Of a stretch of 64,000 nucleotides of DNA, positions 1 to 7,510 are shown one piece after another. The position numbers were made by a program, and so were the translations under genes. Every line of letters begins with the position of its first letter. Position 1 is the stretch's first letter. The notes beneath the pieces are model-generated. The model was not told the origin of the DNA. It worked only from the letters and a program-made list of their open reading frames with translations, and ran no database searches. The stretch covers positions 1,240,001 through 1,304,000 of the forward strand of contig NZ_CP032099.1 of NCBI RefSeq assembly GCF_003544835.1, read 5' to 3'. Origin of the DNA: Aliarcobacter skirrowii CCUG 10374. Its GTDB lineage: Bacteria; Campylobacterota; Campylobacteria; Campylobacterales; Arcobacteraceae.

Positions 1-345
1 TGCTTGTCTTAGTTGTTCATTCATCTCTTCATCAGTTGAAATATTTCCATCTTGGTCATATATTTTACCAATAGATTCATTTGATTGATTTTTTTCAACA
101 ACTTTTAGCTCTCCATTCTTTTCAATTTCTTCTTTTGCTCTTTTTCTATATTCATTATTTGAATGATTATTTATAATCCAAAGAAGATAATCATTTGGTA
201 CTTCACTCCATTTTTTACCTTTATATTTCCCAAAATTTATGTGAGTCATAAGATATTTATTATTCCAAGAGATAATTTTTAAAATAACAGCTAAGATAAT
301 TATAATAGGTACTATAACTTTCAAATATTCAATTATTGATTCCAT
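1..345 (-). CDS. DUF3820-like membrane-anchored protein, cut off by the window edge
   Basis: The reading frame starts with ATG at 345 and stays open to base 1 (115 residues visible), so its 3' end lies outside the window. Residues 8-25 form one hydrophobic membrane segment. Residues 35-60 contain F38-G-K-Y-K-G43 followed by W46 and the stretch PNDYLLW, which resembles the DUF3820 / exonuclease X C-terminal-like small domain often found on DNA-associated proteins. The rest is charged and probably cytoplasmic. It is the last visible gene of the leftward series below the defence genes, 13 bp after the preceding membrane protein. The domain call rests on motif resemblance only. Confidence 0.6.
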   Translation of the reverse strand, partial: MESIIEYLKVIVPIIIILAVILKIISWNNKYLMTHINFGKYKGKKWSEVPNDYLLWIINNHSNNEYRKRAKEEIEKNGELKVVEKNQSNESIGKIYDQDGNISTDEEMNEQLRQA

Positions 346-358
346 AATAAGTTTCTCA

Positions 359-952
359 CTAATTTAACTTTATAGCCATACCCTGCATATATACAACAGA
401 CTTATGAACTGTTTCAACTTTTGAATCTTTAACACCAACTACATGAGAAGTTGAGCTTGAGCTTGATGATAAACTTATTATTCCATCTGCTTTCAAACTA
501 AAAGCAACTTTGATTAAATTATACTTTGCATTTTCATAATTTACTCCAGAAACTTCTATCAATCTTATTGATTGATAATCTACATTTTCAGGAACGAAAT
601 TTAATATTGCTAACTCTTTATTATATATATTTAGCATCTTATCTTCTAAGTATTCATTATAAGCTTTTCTACTTCTTTTTCCTATTGAAGTTACGAATAA
701 ATATAGATATATTAAATATCCTATAATCAAAGCACCAAATAATAGATTATATTCTGTAAAATATATTGCAACAACTATCCCAAGATAGACAAGATTATAT
801 ATAGGATTAAATCCTAATAAAAAACTATTTTTAAAAGCATAATAAGTGTTATTTATCAATACACTATTTCTTATCTCTTTTGTGTCAATTTTCTTAAGAT
901 TATGCTTCTTTCTATTGTTTTGTATAATCTCTTTTTCATTTAAGTTTTCCAT
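359..952 (-). CDS. Small membrane protein with YbjQ-like C-terminal half (hypothetical)
   Basis: This 197-residue protein has a charged N-terminus, two membrane segments (about 51-66 and 69-88) and a soluble C-terminal part. The C-terminal part has the pattern ...ADGIISL, a serine run, VVG, and ...VVYMQGMAIKL near the end. That layout recalls the YbjQ/heavy-metal-binding fold, in which a short beta-rich domain ends in a conserved G-x-A strand, but the similarity is weak. It sits 20 bp downstream of the TOPRIM-like gene on the same strand, so it may be co-transcribed with the defence genes. No function can be assigned. Confidence 0.6.
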   Translation of the reverse strand: MENLNEKEIIQNNRKKHNLKKIDTKEIRNSVLINNTYYAFKNSFLLGFNPIYNLVYLGIVVAIYFTEYNLLFGALIIGYLIYLYLFVTSIGKRSRKAYNEYLEDKMLNIYNKELAILNFVPENVDYQSIRLIEVSGVNYENAKYNLIKVAFSLKADGIISLSSSSSSTSHVVGVKDSKVETVHKSVVYMQGMAIKLN

Positions 953-972
953 ATTTTCTCCTTGTATTTATT

Positions 973-2058
973 TTATATTGCTCTTAAAGTTTGAGGTACT
1001 AAAACATGAGATGAGATATATTTACCTAAATCATTACAATAATCACTAATGAAACTATCATTATCTATAAAATTTATAAGTTTGTTACTATCAAAACTAA
1101 TAAAATCTTTTAGTATTTTTTTAGAAAAACCTTCTAATAAAATTCCTTCTTTATAAAATTTTTCTTTTTCAATAATAGGACAAAAGTAATCTTTTAAATA
1201 TGGTTTACAAATTATTTGATTATTTGTTTCATCAAATCTTGCTTTACAACTTATTCCATCCTTAAAATCAAAGTATTTTCTAAAAGAAGTGTTTTTTTGC
1301 ATAATTTGATCAATTTTAAAAAATATATGAGTTTTATCAGAATATTTTTCTAAATAAAAATCTCTAGGTAAACAATTTTCTAATTCTAATACTTGTAATA
1401 TATAATATCCTATTTTATAATTTAAATTATTTTGTTTTTTATACTTTTTATCTATGTCAACAACTGCTTGTGCTGTATCTCCATATTTAGTTTGAGAAGG
1501 ATACCTTTTATCACTATCTAACAAACATAAACAAAAACTATCTCCTTCTGTATAAATATTTTCGTACTCTTGATTTATAGTATTACCTCCTCCTCCTCTT
1601 TTAGTGTAGATGATTTTAAATGAATTTAAATTATTTTTTGATTGATAATATTTTACAAATATTTCATAAATAGGTATATCATCACTATTTTCTCCTAAAA
1701 GAATTGTTTTTTGAATTGAAGATGTATCTAAAAATTTACAATATAAAATATTTCTATATTCGATTCCATCTTCTATATAAAGTTTCTCTTCATTTTCAAC
1801 AATATTTATTATTAAATTAAAAAATAATTTAATATTTATTAAATTATTTGGTTTAGCATGATATTTGTAATGTAACAATAATTTTTTAGTATGTTCTGAA
1901 ATATCATCATCATTTAGTAATTCATTTACTTTCTTAGGTGCTATACAAATAATATGTTTAGATTCATTGTATGCAATCATTATGTTGTCAAAAAATTTAT
2001 AAAAATCATTAATATGACTTCTACTATCAATTAATTTATCAGTTATATTTAAAACCAT
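973..2058 (-). CDS. TOPRIM-like nuclease subunit partnered with an AAA ATPase (OLD/AriB-like)
   Basis: A 361-residue protein whose central part carries the pieces of a TOPRIM fold: an acidic LGENSDD segment near residue 120, a glycine run near 155, hydrophobic-LLDSD near 181 (the D-x-D pair) and ELENCLP near 226. OLD-family and AriB-type TOPRIM domains use these glutamate and aspartate positions for metal-dependent DNA or RNA cleavage. The N-terminal 110 residues are not recognised. It follows the DUF3696-type ATPase gene by 9 bp on the same strand, giving the ATPase-plus-TOPRIM pairing known from split OLD and PARIS systems. The nuclease role is inferred from these motifs and neighbours; the family was not confirmed by any search. 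Confidence 0.6.
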   Translation of the reverse strand: MVLNITDKLIDSRSHINDFYKFFDNIMIAYNESKHIICIAPKKVNELLNDDDISEHTKKLLLHYKYHAKPNNLINIKLFFNLIINIVENEEKLYIEDGIEYRNILYCKFLDTSSIQKTILLGENSDDIPIYEIFVKYYQSKNNLNSFKIIYTKRGGGGNTINQEYENIYTEGDSFCLCLLDSDKRYPSQTKYGDTAQAVVDIDKKYKKQNNLNYKIGYYILQVLELENCLPRDFYLEKYSDKTHIFFKIDQIMQKNTSFRKYFDFKDGISCKARFDETNNQIICKPYLKDYFCPIIEKEKFYKEGILLEGFSKKILKDFISFDSNKLINFIDNDSFISDYCNDLGKYISSHVLVPQTLRAI

Positions 2059-2067
2059 TCTTATATC

Positions 2068-3777
2068 TCATAAAGAAGGTTGAAAGAAACCTAAAGGCCA
2101 ATTTACAAGATTTCCTTCTTCATTATAATTTGCTAGTCTTATGTTAGTTGGTTGTTCTTCGGATTTTTTATCAAAAATTACTATATTTATTTGATCATGA
2201 TTTATATCTTCTTCTATAATTAAATCTCCTAAAGTATTTATTATAACATCACTATGTGTTTCAATAATAATTCTTAAATCTATATTATTCTTTTTTGAAT
2301 ATTTTAAAACTTGAGCTAACATATTTGTAAATTTTCCCTGGAATTCTGGGTGTAAATGTAATTCTGGTTGTTCAATTACAATAATTTTTTGTATATTATT
2401 CAATCCTATTCTTCTATTAATGTCATGCCTTGTAGATGAATACCATAATTGGGTAAGAACTGGTAAAATTTGTGAATATCCAAATCCCATATCAGATAAA
2501 TTTATTTCTATTCCATCAACAAGAGACACTTTGATAGAATAATGTCCTCCTAGTTTAGAAATAGTCACAAAAAAATCAAAATTCTTTTTTGTCCAATCTT
2601 GAAATTCTTTTATTTGTTTTTCACTTAAACTATCTAAAAAAGATGGTAGATTAGTCCCATTTTGATCAACCTCTTTTACTGATAAATGTTGTATCCTATA
2701 ATATCTTTCTGCTGTTGCTCTTAATGGAGCTATATACTTAACATTTAAAAATGTTTGTTTAAAATAAATTGAAATAGGTAAAATAAATTTATCTATAAAA
2801 TTATATAAAACTATTAAATTCTTTAATTCATGGAAATCTTTTGTATCTTTTATAAAAGTTATTTTTGATACTTTAAAAACTTCTTCATTTAATATTCTTA
2901 AAATTTCTTCATCATCAATAATTTTTATAGATTGTACTTTTGATATTATATTTTCTAATGTATTTTTCTTTTCCGAATCAATTAATTCACCTAATTTTTC
3001 TTTATCAATTTTTTCAATAATTTGCCTAAGTTCTTCAGGATTAATGTCTCCAAGAAATTTTGATATCATTTCTTCAAAATTTGATTTTTTCTTTAAAATA
3101 TCTCTATTATGAATATTATATTTATTAGTTATTTTTATTATAAAATCTCTAATTTTTTCTGTAATAATTTTTTCAAATCCGATTCTATGTTCATTATTAT
3201 ATTTATAAAAATCAAATACAAAATCATCTCTATCAAAAAATTTAATATTATCTTTTATATTAATGATTTCTTCATTATTAATAATTAATTTACCTAATTT
3301 ATTTTCAGAATGATTAATTTCTAAAATTATATTATTATTTCCAAGTCCATATTGCATCTGCTTTATAGACAATAAATCTTTTTTATCTTGTTCAAAAACA
3401 ATATTAAGCTTTATATCAAAAAGTTCATTTTTTTTATATATAAAATTATTTCTATTGCTATAATCTGCTCTATAAGAATATTTTTTAACTTCATCAAAAA
3501 TATTCTTATCAAATACAAACCCTAATTCATAATTATCATTATTATCTCCTTTATTAAAATTTGGTTTTATATCTTCATATGTTCCAAAATCTATATAATT
3601 ACCGTAAAGTAAAATTGGACTTCTAGTTTTTTCTTCAAAACTCTGTTTTAACATTGGAAATGTTCTTAAAAAAGAACTTTTCCCTGAACTATTCCTACCA
3701 ATAAGTATAGTTATAGGTTTTATATCAATATAATCCATATCTTTAAAGCTTCTAAAATTCTTAATTTTTATTTTCAT
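2068..3777 (-). CDS. AAA/ABC-type ATPase, DUF3696-like (defence)
   Basis: A 569-residue ATPase. Walker A is at residues 27-35 (GRNSSGKSS). Walker B is near 465 (hydrophobic-IEQPELHLHPEFQ), followed near 505 by the ETHSD segment. The EQPELHLHP-ETHS pair and the early G-N-Y-x-D-F-G-T element are typical of DUF3696/AAA_15 ATPases, which partner nucleases in OLD-like and PARIS-like systems. The middle region (about 150-330) is charged and helical, probably a coiled-coil insertion. It lies 17 bp downstream of the SMC-like ATPase and 9 bp upstream of the TOPRIM-like gene. Its likely job is sensing or scaffolding for that nuclease. Base composition is even more AT-rich than the chromosome to the right, in keeping with transfer. 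Confidence 0.75.
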   Translation of the reverse strand: MKIKIKNFRSFKDMDYIDIKPITILIGRNSSGKSSFLRTFPMLKQSFEEKTRSPILLYGNYIDFGTYEDIKPNFNKGDNNDNYELGFVFDKNIFDEVKKYSYRADYSNRNNFIYKKNELFDIKLNIVFEQDKKDLLSIKQMQYGLGNNNIILEINHSENKLGKLIINNEEIINIKDNIKFFDRDDFVFDFYKYNNEHRIGFEKIITEKIRDFIIKITNKYNIHNRDILKKKSNFEEMISKFLGDINPEELRQIIEKIDKEKLGELIDSEKKNTLENIISKVQSIKIIDDEEILRILNEEVFKVSKITFIKDTKDFHELKNLIVLYNFIDKFILPISIYFKQTFLNVKYIAPLRATAERYYRIQHLSVKEVDQNGTNLPSFLDSLSEKQIKEFQDWTKKNFDFFVTISKLGGHYSIKVSLVDGIEINLSDMGFGYSQILPVLTQLWYSSTRHDINRRIGLNNIQKIIVIEQPELHLHPEFQGKFTNMLAQVLKYSKKNNIDLRIIIETHSDVIINTLGDLIIEEDINHDQINIVIFDKKSEEQPTNIRLANYNEEGNLVNWPLGFFQPSL

Positions 3778-3795
3778 GCATTTCCTTTATTTATT

Positions 3796-5508
3796 CTACA
3801 CTTTAGTTACAATATTTTGTATTTCTAAATACAATTCTTCTATAACTTTAAAATCATCATTTTCTAACAAAGCTCTTTCTCTCTTATTTTCCCCAATATT
3901 TATAAAATTAGCATTATCTATATTATCAGAAATTGTCCACTTTTGCTTTTCCGAATCAGCTACTGTAATAAATGTTTGGGTGTCTTTTGGAGAGTATTCT
4001 TGTATAAACTTAATAATTAATTTTCTATTATCATCTTCTATATCTTCATTAAAAATTGCATCAAGTAAAAATGGCAATCTATGTACATAGGAGTTTTTTT
4101 CAATAAATTTATTAAAGGCAAAGTTATATGCTAAATATACCTTATGATTTTCAACTCCTTGTGTAGGGAATTGATAAGAATTATATAAAGTTAAGAATTT
4201 TGAAGATTCAAATAAATGTTTATTTTTAACTTCTAATATATTTAAATATCTTCTAAATAAGTTTTCAAACTCTTTATCTTTATCTAACCTACTATTTCTT
4301 AAATCATTATCTGTTTTATAGTTTTTTAGTTTTATTAAAATTTCATTAAGGCTATTTTTTGCTTGTTGTTTTTTTAAATCAATATTTTTTAATATTTCTA
4401 AATTTGATTTATTTGTTATCCAATTTTTAAAGCTAACTTCTTCTTTCTGATATTCTTGTACTACTTGATATTTCCTACTCAATTCTAATTTTGTATTTTC
4501 TATTTTTTTATACATTGAATCTATTTGACTTTGAATATCTTTGATTTTTTCATCTGCTTCTTCTATTTGAGAAAATGTGTCATTTATATCTTGATGATAA
4601 TTATATATGTTTTCTAGTTTTGGATTAAGTTTATTTTCACAAACAGGACACTTACCATCTTCTGGATTTTGTTTTAATTGATTATTTTTAACTTTAGTAA
4701 GAATTTGCTTTCTAGTTTTATAATAACTTAAAGCATTTGATAATTCTAGAACTTTATCTTGAAATTTTTTTAAATCATTTTGTCCTTTTGTATATTCTTC
4801 AAGATACTTTTTTGCCTGTTCCATAAATTCTTCATCTGCAAACTTTGATACTTTAAATGAATTGTTTTTAAGTTCAAAATTTTCATAAAAATCCAACTCT
4901 TTTTTATAAGAAATTTTATCTTCTTCTAATTTTCGTTTTTCTTCTCTATTTTCTGGATTATCTATTCCCAAGTAATAATCAAGATAATCGAATTTAAAAT
5001 TTTTATAATATTGCAAATTTTTGAAAGAACTTCTAAGGCTAATCCAGCCCATATCTTGAGAAACATAATAAGGTAAATACATAACTTCAATAGGAGCCGC
5101 ATTAAAAACTCCATTTCCTTCAAGTTTTAACTTAAAATTAAAAAGGTTATTAATAAATTCTTTAAGTTTAATATGTTCTACAGATAAATCCGAATTAATT
5201 CCATAAAACTTTTCGATTTTTTTATCATGTTTTACATAAAAATTATTTTCATCTCTAATAAAAATATATTTACTACCATTAATAGTACAATCTAACCTAA
5301 AGATTAATTTATTATTTAAAATATCTGATAAATTATTACTCACATCATTTATTCCAATAGAATAAAGAAGGCTTTGAATTAATGTACTTTTACCAGAGGT
5401 ATTTTTTCCATGAATTACATTTAAACCATCTTCAAATTTAAAATAAGAGTATTTTCTATTTCTTTCATTAATTATAATTAGACTATCAAATCTTAGTATT
5501 TTTTTCAT
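3796..5508 (-). CDS. SMC/Rad50-like ATPase with CxxC hook (Lamassu LmuB-like)
   Basis: 570 residues with an N-terminal Walker A (residues 34-42, GKNTSGKST), long charged helical arms, a CPVC zinc-hook-like motif near residues 285-288 at the middle of the coiled coil, and a C-terminal Walker B (FLLDAIFNED) near 480-490. This Rad50-like plan in a short protein is what LmuB/DdmC-type subunits of Lamassu and ABC-3C defence systems look like. The gene starts 1 bp after the stop of the Cap4-like nuclease gene, so the two are almost certainly translated from one message. In Lamassu the SMC-like subunit recognises foreign DNA and releases the nuclease. That role is inferred here. Confidence 0.72.
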   Translation of the reverse strand: MKKILRFDSLIIINERNRKYSYFKFEDGLNVIHGKNTSGKSTLIQSLLYSIGINDVSNNLSDILNNKLIFRLDCTINGSKYIFIRDENNFYVKHDKKIEKFYGINSDLSVEHIKLKEFINNLFNFKLKLEGNGVFNAAPIEVMYLPYYVSQDMGWISLRSSFKNLQYYKNFKFDYLDYYLGIDNPENREEKRKLEEDKISYKKELDFYENFELKNNSFKVSKFADEEFMEQAKKYLEEYTKGQNDLKKFQDKVLELSNALSYYKTRKQILTKVKNNQLKQNPEDGKCPVCENKLNPKLENIYNYHQDINDTFSQIEEADEKIKDIQSQIDSMYKKIENTKLELSRKYQVVQEYQKEEVSFKNWITNKSNLEILKNIDLKKQQAKNSLNEILIKLKNYKTDNDLRNSRLDKDKEFENLFRRYLNILEVKNKHLFESSKFLTLYNSYQFPTQGVENHKVYLAYNFAFNKFIEKNSYVHRLPFLLDAIFNEDIEDDNRKLIIKFIQEYSPKDTQTFITVADSEKQKWTISDNIDNANFINIGENKRERALLENDDFKVIEELYLEIQNIVTKV

Positions 5509-5509
5509 A

Positions 5510-6556
5510 TTATTCCTTTACAAATAGTTCAACAAAAGCTGCATATATTGTTGCTTTCAATTGAACAGGTGTTAATGTAGTATTTTCCTTATCAATAAAA
5601 TTATCTAAAAGAATTTTTAATCCTTCATAATCATGAAAAAAATGTAGATTTGGTACCTCATTTTCGACAAATTTATATATTTTAATATGTTCAACTTGTT
5701 TTAAATCTTTGAATAAATCAAAACTATTGTTAAAAGAACGTGAAAATTCTTCTTGCTCATTATATGGAATATTCATTGCACTTACTATGTCATCTTTTTT
5801 ACTTCTCCATAAATTAAATGCTTTTTGCTTTGTGTTAATTATATTTAAAACTTCATTTATTTGATTATTATCTATTCTCTTGCTTTTATCATTTATTGAT
5901 ACATTATTATTTTGATTGAAAGTTAACTCTATCTTTCTAAATAAACTTAAAATAGTTTCTACTGCTGATTGTGGTGATATTACTTTATCATTAAAAACTT
6001 CTATAAATTTACCAACTAATTGATTTTTTTGTCCATTAGCATCAGTACTTAATGGAATATATTTAAATTTTAAACACTCTAACTCTTCTATGTGTTTATT
6101 TTCAATAAAACTTTTAATCTTTTTTTTGGCTTCTTCTTTTAATTCAGAATAACTTATTAATTTTCTTCTTTCATTAGCTACTTCTTTTAAAATATCTATT
6201 TCTCGATTTGAAATAAAATGTAAATTATGAAAATATGAATCACATTTTTCAATATCATCTGTTCTCAAATCCATTCCTACATTAAGTATTTTTATAATTA
6301 TTTCTTCAAAATCTTTATTTCTTATAGTCCATTTTTTAGTTGATTTTTTTGCTTGATAGGTTTCAATTTTATTAATTATTTCATCTTTATTCATATAAAC
6401 AAATAAAAAATCTTCATAATGCTCTAAACATATAAAATATTTAGAATCTTTTATATCATTATACTGTTCTAATAAAATATATAAAGCACAATGTTTCTGA
6501 AATTCATATCCACTAGAGCCTTCAACTCCACTATTTGAATATTTATTCTTAGCCAC
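5510..6556 (-). CDS. Cap4/DUF4297-type DNA endonuclease effector (Lamassu LmuA-like)
   Basis: 348 residues. The N-terminus has the DUF4297 signature: G13-S-S-G-Y-E-F-Q20 with following A-L-x-I-L-L, then E45-x3-D49 and Q68-x-K70, which form a PD-(D/E)xK-like catalytic set. DUF4297 domains act as double-strand DNA endonucleases in CBASS (Cap4) and Lamassu. The C-terminal two thirds are helical and not recognised; no SAVED domain and no CD-NTase gene is present, so a Lamassu/ABC-3C setting fits better than CBASS. It is the first enzyme gene after the CI-like repressor and directly abuts the SMC-like ATPase gene. A separate LmuC/DdmB-type middle subunit is not visible. Confidence 0.7.
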   Translation of the reverse strand: MAKNKYSNSGVEGSSGYEFQKHCALYILLEQYNDIKDSKYFICLEHYEDFLFVYMNKDEIINKIETYQAKKSTKKWTIRNKDFEEIIIKILNVGMDLRTDDIEKCDSYFHNLHFISNREIDILKEVANERRKLISYSELKEEAKKKIKSFIENKHIEELECLKFKYIPLSTDANGQKNQLVGKFIEVFNDKVISPQSAVETILSLFRKIELTFNQNNNVSINDKSKRIDNNQINEVLNIINTKQKAFNLWRSKKDDIVSAMNIPYNEQEEFSRSFNNSFDLFKDLKQVEHIKIYKFVENEVPNLHFFHDYEGLKILLDNFIDKENTTLTPVQLKATIYAAFVELFVKE

Positions 6557-6584
6557 TAAAGATTTCCCCCTAATAAATTAATTT

Positions 6585-6938
6585 TTATTTAGCTAATTCA
6601 TCCTCTATTAAATCAGCTTTGATTTTATAATAGTAGTATTCTTGTCTTTTCGGTGTCAATTTTTTAATATTATCAGTTAATTCTTTTTCATAGTTAATTA
6701 TCGATTTGTTAGATAAATTATCTTCTTTAATTCCAAATAATATCCAATTAGTAGATAATTGATTTTCTAATATTATTTGATGCACTATTTCAAATGTTTC
6801 AAATTGTAAGCTATTTCTTTTAATTAAACCACTAAGTGTATTTTGTGCCATGTTAAGCATTTTTGCTACATCTGAATCATTCTTTATGTCAAGACTATCT
6901 TTTAGCCTATCAATTAAATCTCTAATAATTATCTTCAT
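6585..6938 (-). CDS. CI-repressor-like helix-turn-helix regulator
   Basis: A 117-residue protein whose first 70 residues match the phage CI-repressor N-terminal pattern: RLKDSL, then DVAKMLNMAQNTLSGLIKR as the helix-turn-helix, and LSTNWILFG closing the domain. The C-terminal 45 residues are charged and helical, with no protease domain, so RecA-triggered self-cleavage is unlikely. It heads the leftward defence gene series, 28 bp before the nuclease gene. Just upstream, at 6950-7020, are two TTATC-type palindromes around a consensus promoter, the probable binding sites. It probably represses its own operon and the rightward transcript. Confidence 0.75.
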   Translation of the reverse strand: MKIIIRDLIDRLKDSLDIKNDSDVAKMLNMAQNTLSGLIKRNSLQFETFEIVHQIILENQLSTNWILFGIKEDNLSNKSIINYEKELTDNIKKLTPKRQEYYYYKIKADLIEDELAK

Positions 6939-6949
6939 TTTTATCCTAA

Positions 6950-6968
6950 TTATCTAATAAATAGATAA
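6950..6968. promoter_or_regulatory. Palindromic operator, left copy (TTATCTA...TAGATAA)
   Basis: Seven-base arms TTATCTA and TAGATAA are separated by 5 bp. The site lies 12 bp upstream of the CI-like repressor start codon and 5 bp left of the -35 of a rightward promoter. A related palindrome sits at 7002-7020. The pairing of two similar palindromes around a promoter next to a CI-like gene is the classic layout of a repressor operator. Binding is inferred. Confidence 0.6.
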
Positions 6969-6973
6969 ATATA

Positions 6974-7002
6974 TTGACAAGTTCTAAAAATTAGATTATA
7001 AT
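6974..7002 (+). promoter_or_regulatory. Consensus sigma-70 promoter TTGACA-17-TATAAT (rightward)
   Basis: TTGACA at 6974-6979 and TATAAT at 6997-7002 are separated by exactly 17 bp. It is flanked by the two palindromes at 6950-6968 and 7002-7020, the second of which overlaps the end of the -10 box. Transcription would start near 7009 and meet a strong terminator at 7056-7096, giving a short untranslated RNA. Campylobacterota housekeeping promoters usually lack a conserved -35, so a perfect match is notable and suggests foreign origin. Confidence 0.7.
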
Positions 7003-7020
7003 TATCCAATTATTAGATAA
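7002..7020. promoter_or_regulatory. Palindromic operator, right copy (TTATCCAAT...ATTAGATAA)
   Basis: Nine-base arms TTATCCAAT and ATTAGATAA pair with one mismatch around a 1-bp centre. It overlaps the last base of the -10 box of the rightward promoter and the predicted start site, so a bound repressor would block that promoter. It shares the TTATC half-site with the 6950-6968 palindrome. The likely ligand is the adjacent CI-like protein. Confidence 0.6.
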
Positions 7021-7096
7021 ACTTACATTTATTTACATTTTAATCTTTAAGGATACCAAAATATCTATAAAAAAAGGATATTTTGGATTCTTTTTT
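7009..7096 (+). ncRNA. Candidate small RNA between operator and terminator
   Basis: A transcript from the consensus promoter at 6974-7002 would begin near 7009 and end at the hairpin 7056-7086 plus T-run. That gives about 85-90 nt with no start codon that opens a usable frame. It would be controlled by the same operators as the CI-like repressor, and it diverges from the repressor operon. It could be a regulatory RNA or simply an attenuated leader. Existence rests on promoter plus terminator only. Confidence 0.45.
7056..7096 (+). terminator. Rho-independent terminator
   Basis: A perfect 10-bp stem (CCAAAATATC at 7056-7065, GATATTTTGG at 7077-7086) with an A-rich loop is followed by a T-run. 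It stops rightward transcription from 6974-7002 before the inverted-repeat region. Confidence 0.75.
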
Positions 7097-7124
7097 ATTT
7101 GTAAGTTTATTTAGTAGATACAAA

Positions 7125-7154
7125 AAGTTCTTTGAAAATTTATTGTTGAAGTAT
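7125..7154 (+). repeat. Long inverted repeat, left arm
   Basis: 30 bp that match the reverse complement of 7480-7510. The last 23 bases (from TTGAAAATTT to GAAGTAT) are identical and the outer AAGTTC is also shared, with one indel and one substitution between. The two arms enclose about 325 bp containing a leftward small RNA gene. No transposase or target duplication is visible. Confidence 0.8.
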
Positions 7155-7337
7155 TTAAATAGTAAGAGAGATAGTATCAGGGGAGTGACTAATTCCCCCT
7201 TTTATTAATATCTTAGTAACACTTTGTAGCGAATACCAAGAGTATTAAAAGTAATACTATCAATTTGAACTGCATTAAAAACTCCTTTCATTAAGAATTC
7301 CCAATTCCCTAGAGTTCACTCTTGCTAACCACCCAGC

Positions 7338-7371
7338 AAAAAAAAAGGTAAAGCCGTTAAGCTCTACCTTT
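7338..7371 (-). terminator. Rho-independent terminator of the left small RNA
   Basis: On the minus strand AAAGGTAGAGC pairs with GCTTTACCTTT (10 of 11 pairs) around a 6-nt loop, followed by nine U residues (A-run at 7338-7346 on the plus strand). It is nearly identical to the terminator at 23390-23423 on the other strand. Confidence 0.8.
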
Positions 7372-7437
7372 CATACTTCTTAACTAGTGAGTAGTCATCT
7401 CACAAGAGAAATTTTAATGCTTTTTTTTGTTCAAATC
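7338..7437 (-). ncRNA. Candidate small RNA, left paralogue
   Basis: The promoter at 7444-7472 would start this leftward RNA near 7437. It contains a hairpin GUGAG-7 nt-CUCAC (7387-7403) and ends in a terminator stem (7344-7371, one mismatch) with a nine-base U-run. The block from AAAGGTAGAGC through the U-run and the following GC(T)GGGT-x-GT-TAGCAA is also present, rightward, at 23390-23440. The right copy has a GTGG-9 nt-CCAC hairpin in the same relative place. Two structurally matched copies at opposite ends of the transfer module make a real RNA likely. Its function is unknown. Confidence 0.6.
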
Positions 7438-7443
7438 GATGTA

Positions 7444-7472
7444 ATTATAGCATATCAAATAAAAAAAGTAAA
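7444..7472 (-). promoter_or_regulatory. Sigma-70 promoter TTTACT-17-TATAAT (leftward)
   Basis: On the minus strand TTTACT (7467-7472) and TATAAT (7444-7449) are 17 bp apart. It would start the left small RNA near 7437. The promoter lies 7 bp inside the right arm of the long inverted repeat. Confidence 0.65.
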
Positions 7473-7479
7473 CTTAATG

Positions 7480-7510
7480 ATACTTCAACAATAAATTTTC
7501 AATTGAACTT
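7480..7510 (-). repeat. Long inverted repeat, right arm
   Basis: 31 bp whose reverse complement matches 7125-7154 as described there. It ends 25 bp before the first gene of the rightward replication/transfer operon, so it also occupies that operon's likely promoter region. Confidence 0.8.

Noticed and set aside
5510-6556. CBASS effector (Cap4)
   Set aside because: The nuclease domain is Cap4-like, but there is no SAVED domain and no CD-NTase gene in the neighbourhood; the SMC-like partner points to Lamassu/ABC-3C.
7179-7210. G/C hairpin followed by TTTTATT as a strong terminator
   Set aside because: The stem is only about five pairs with a 12-base loop; mentioned under the control region but not called as a separate terminator.
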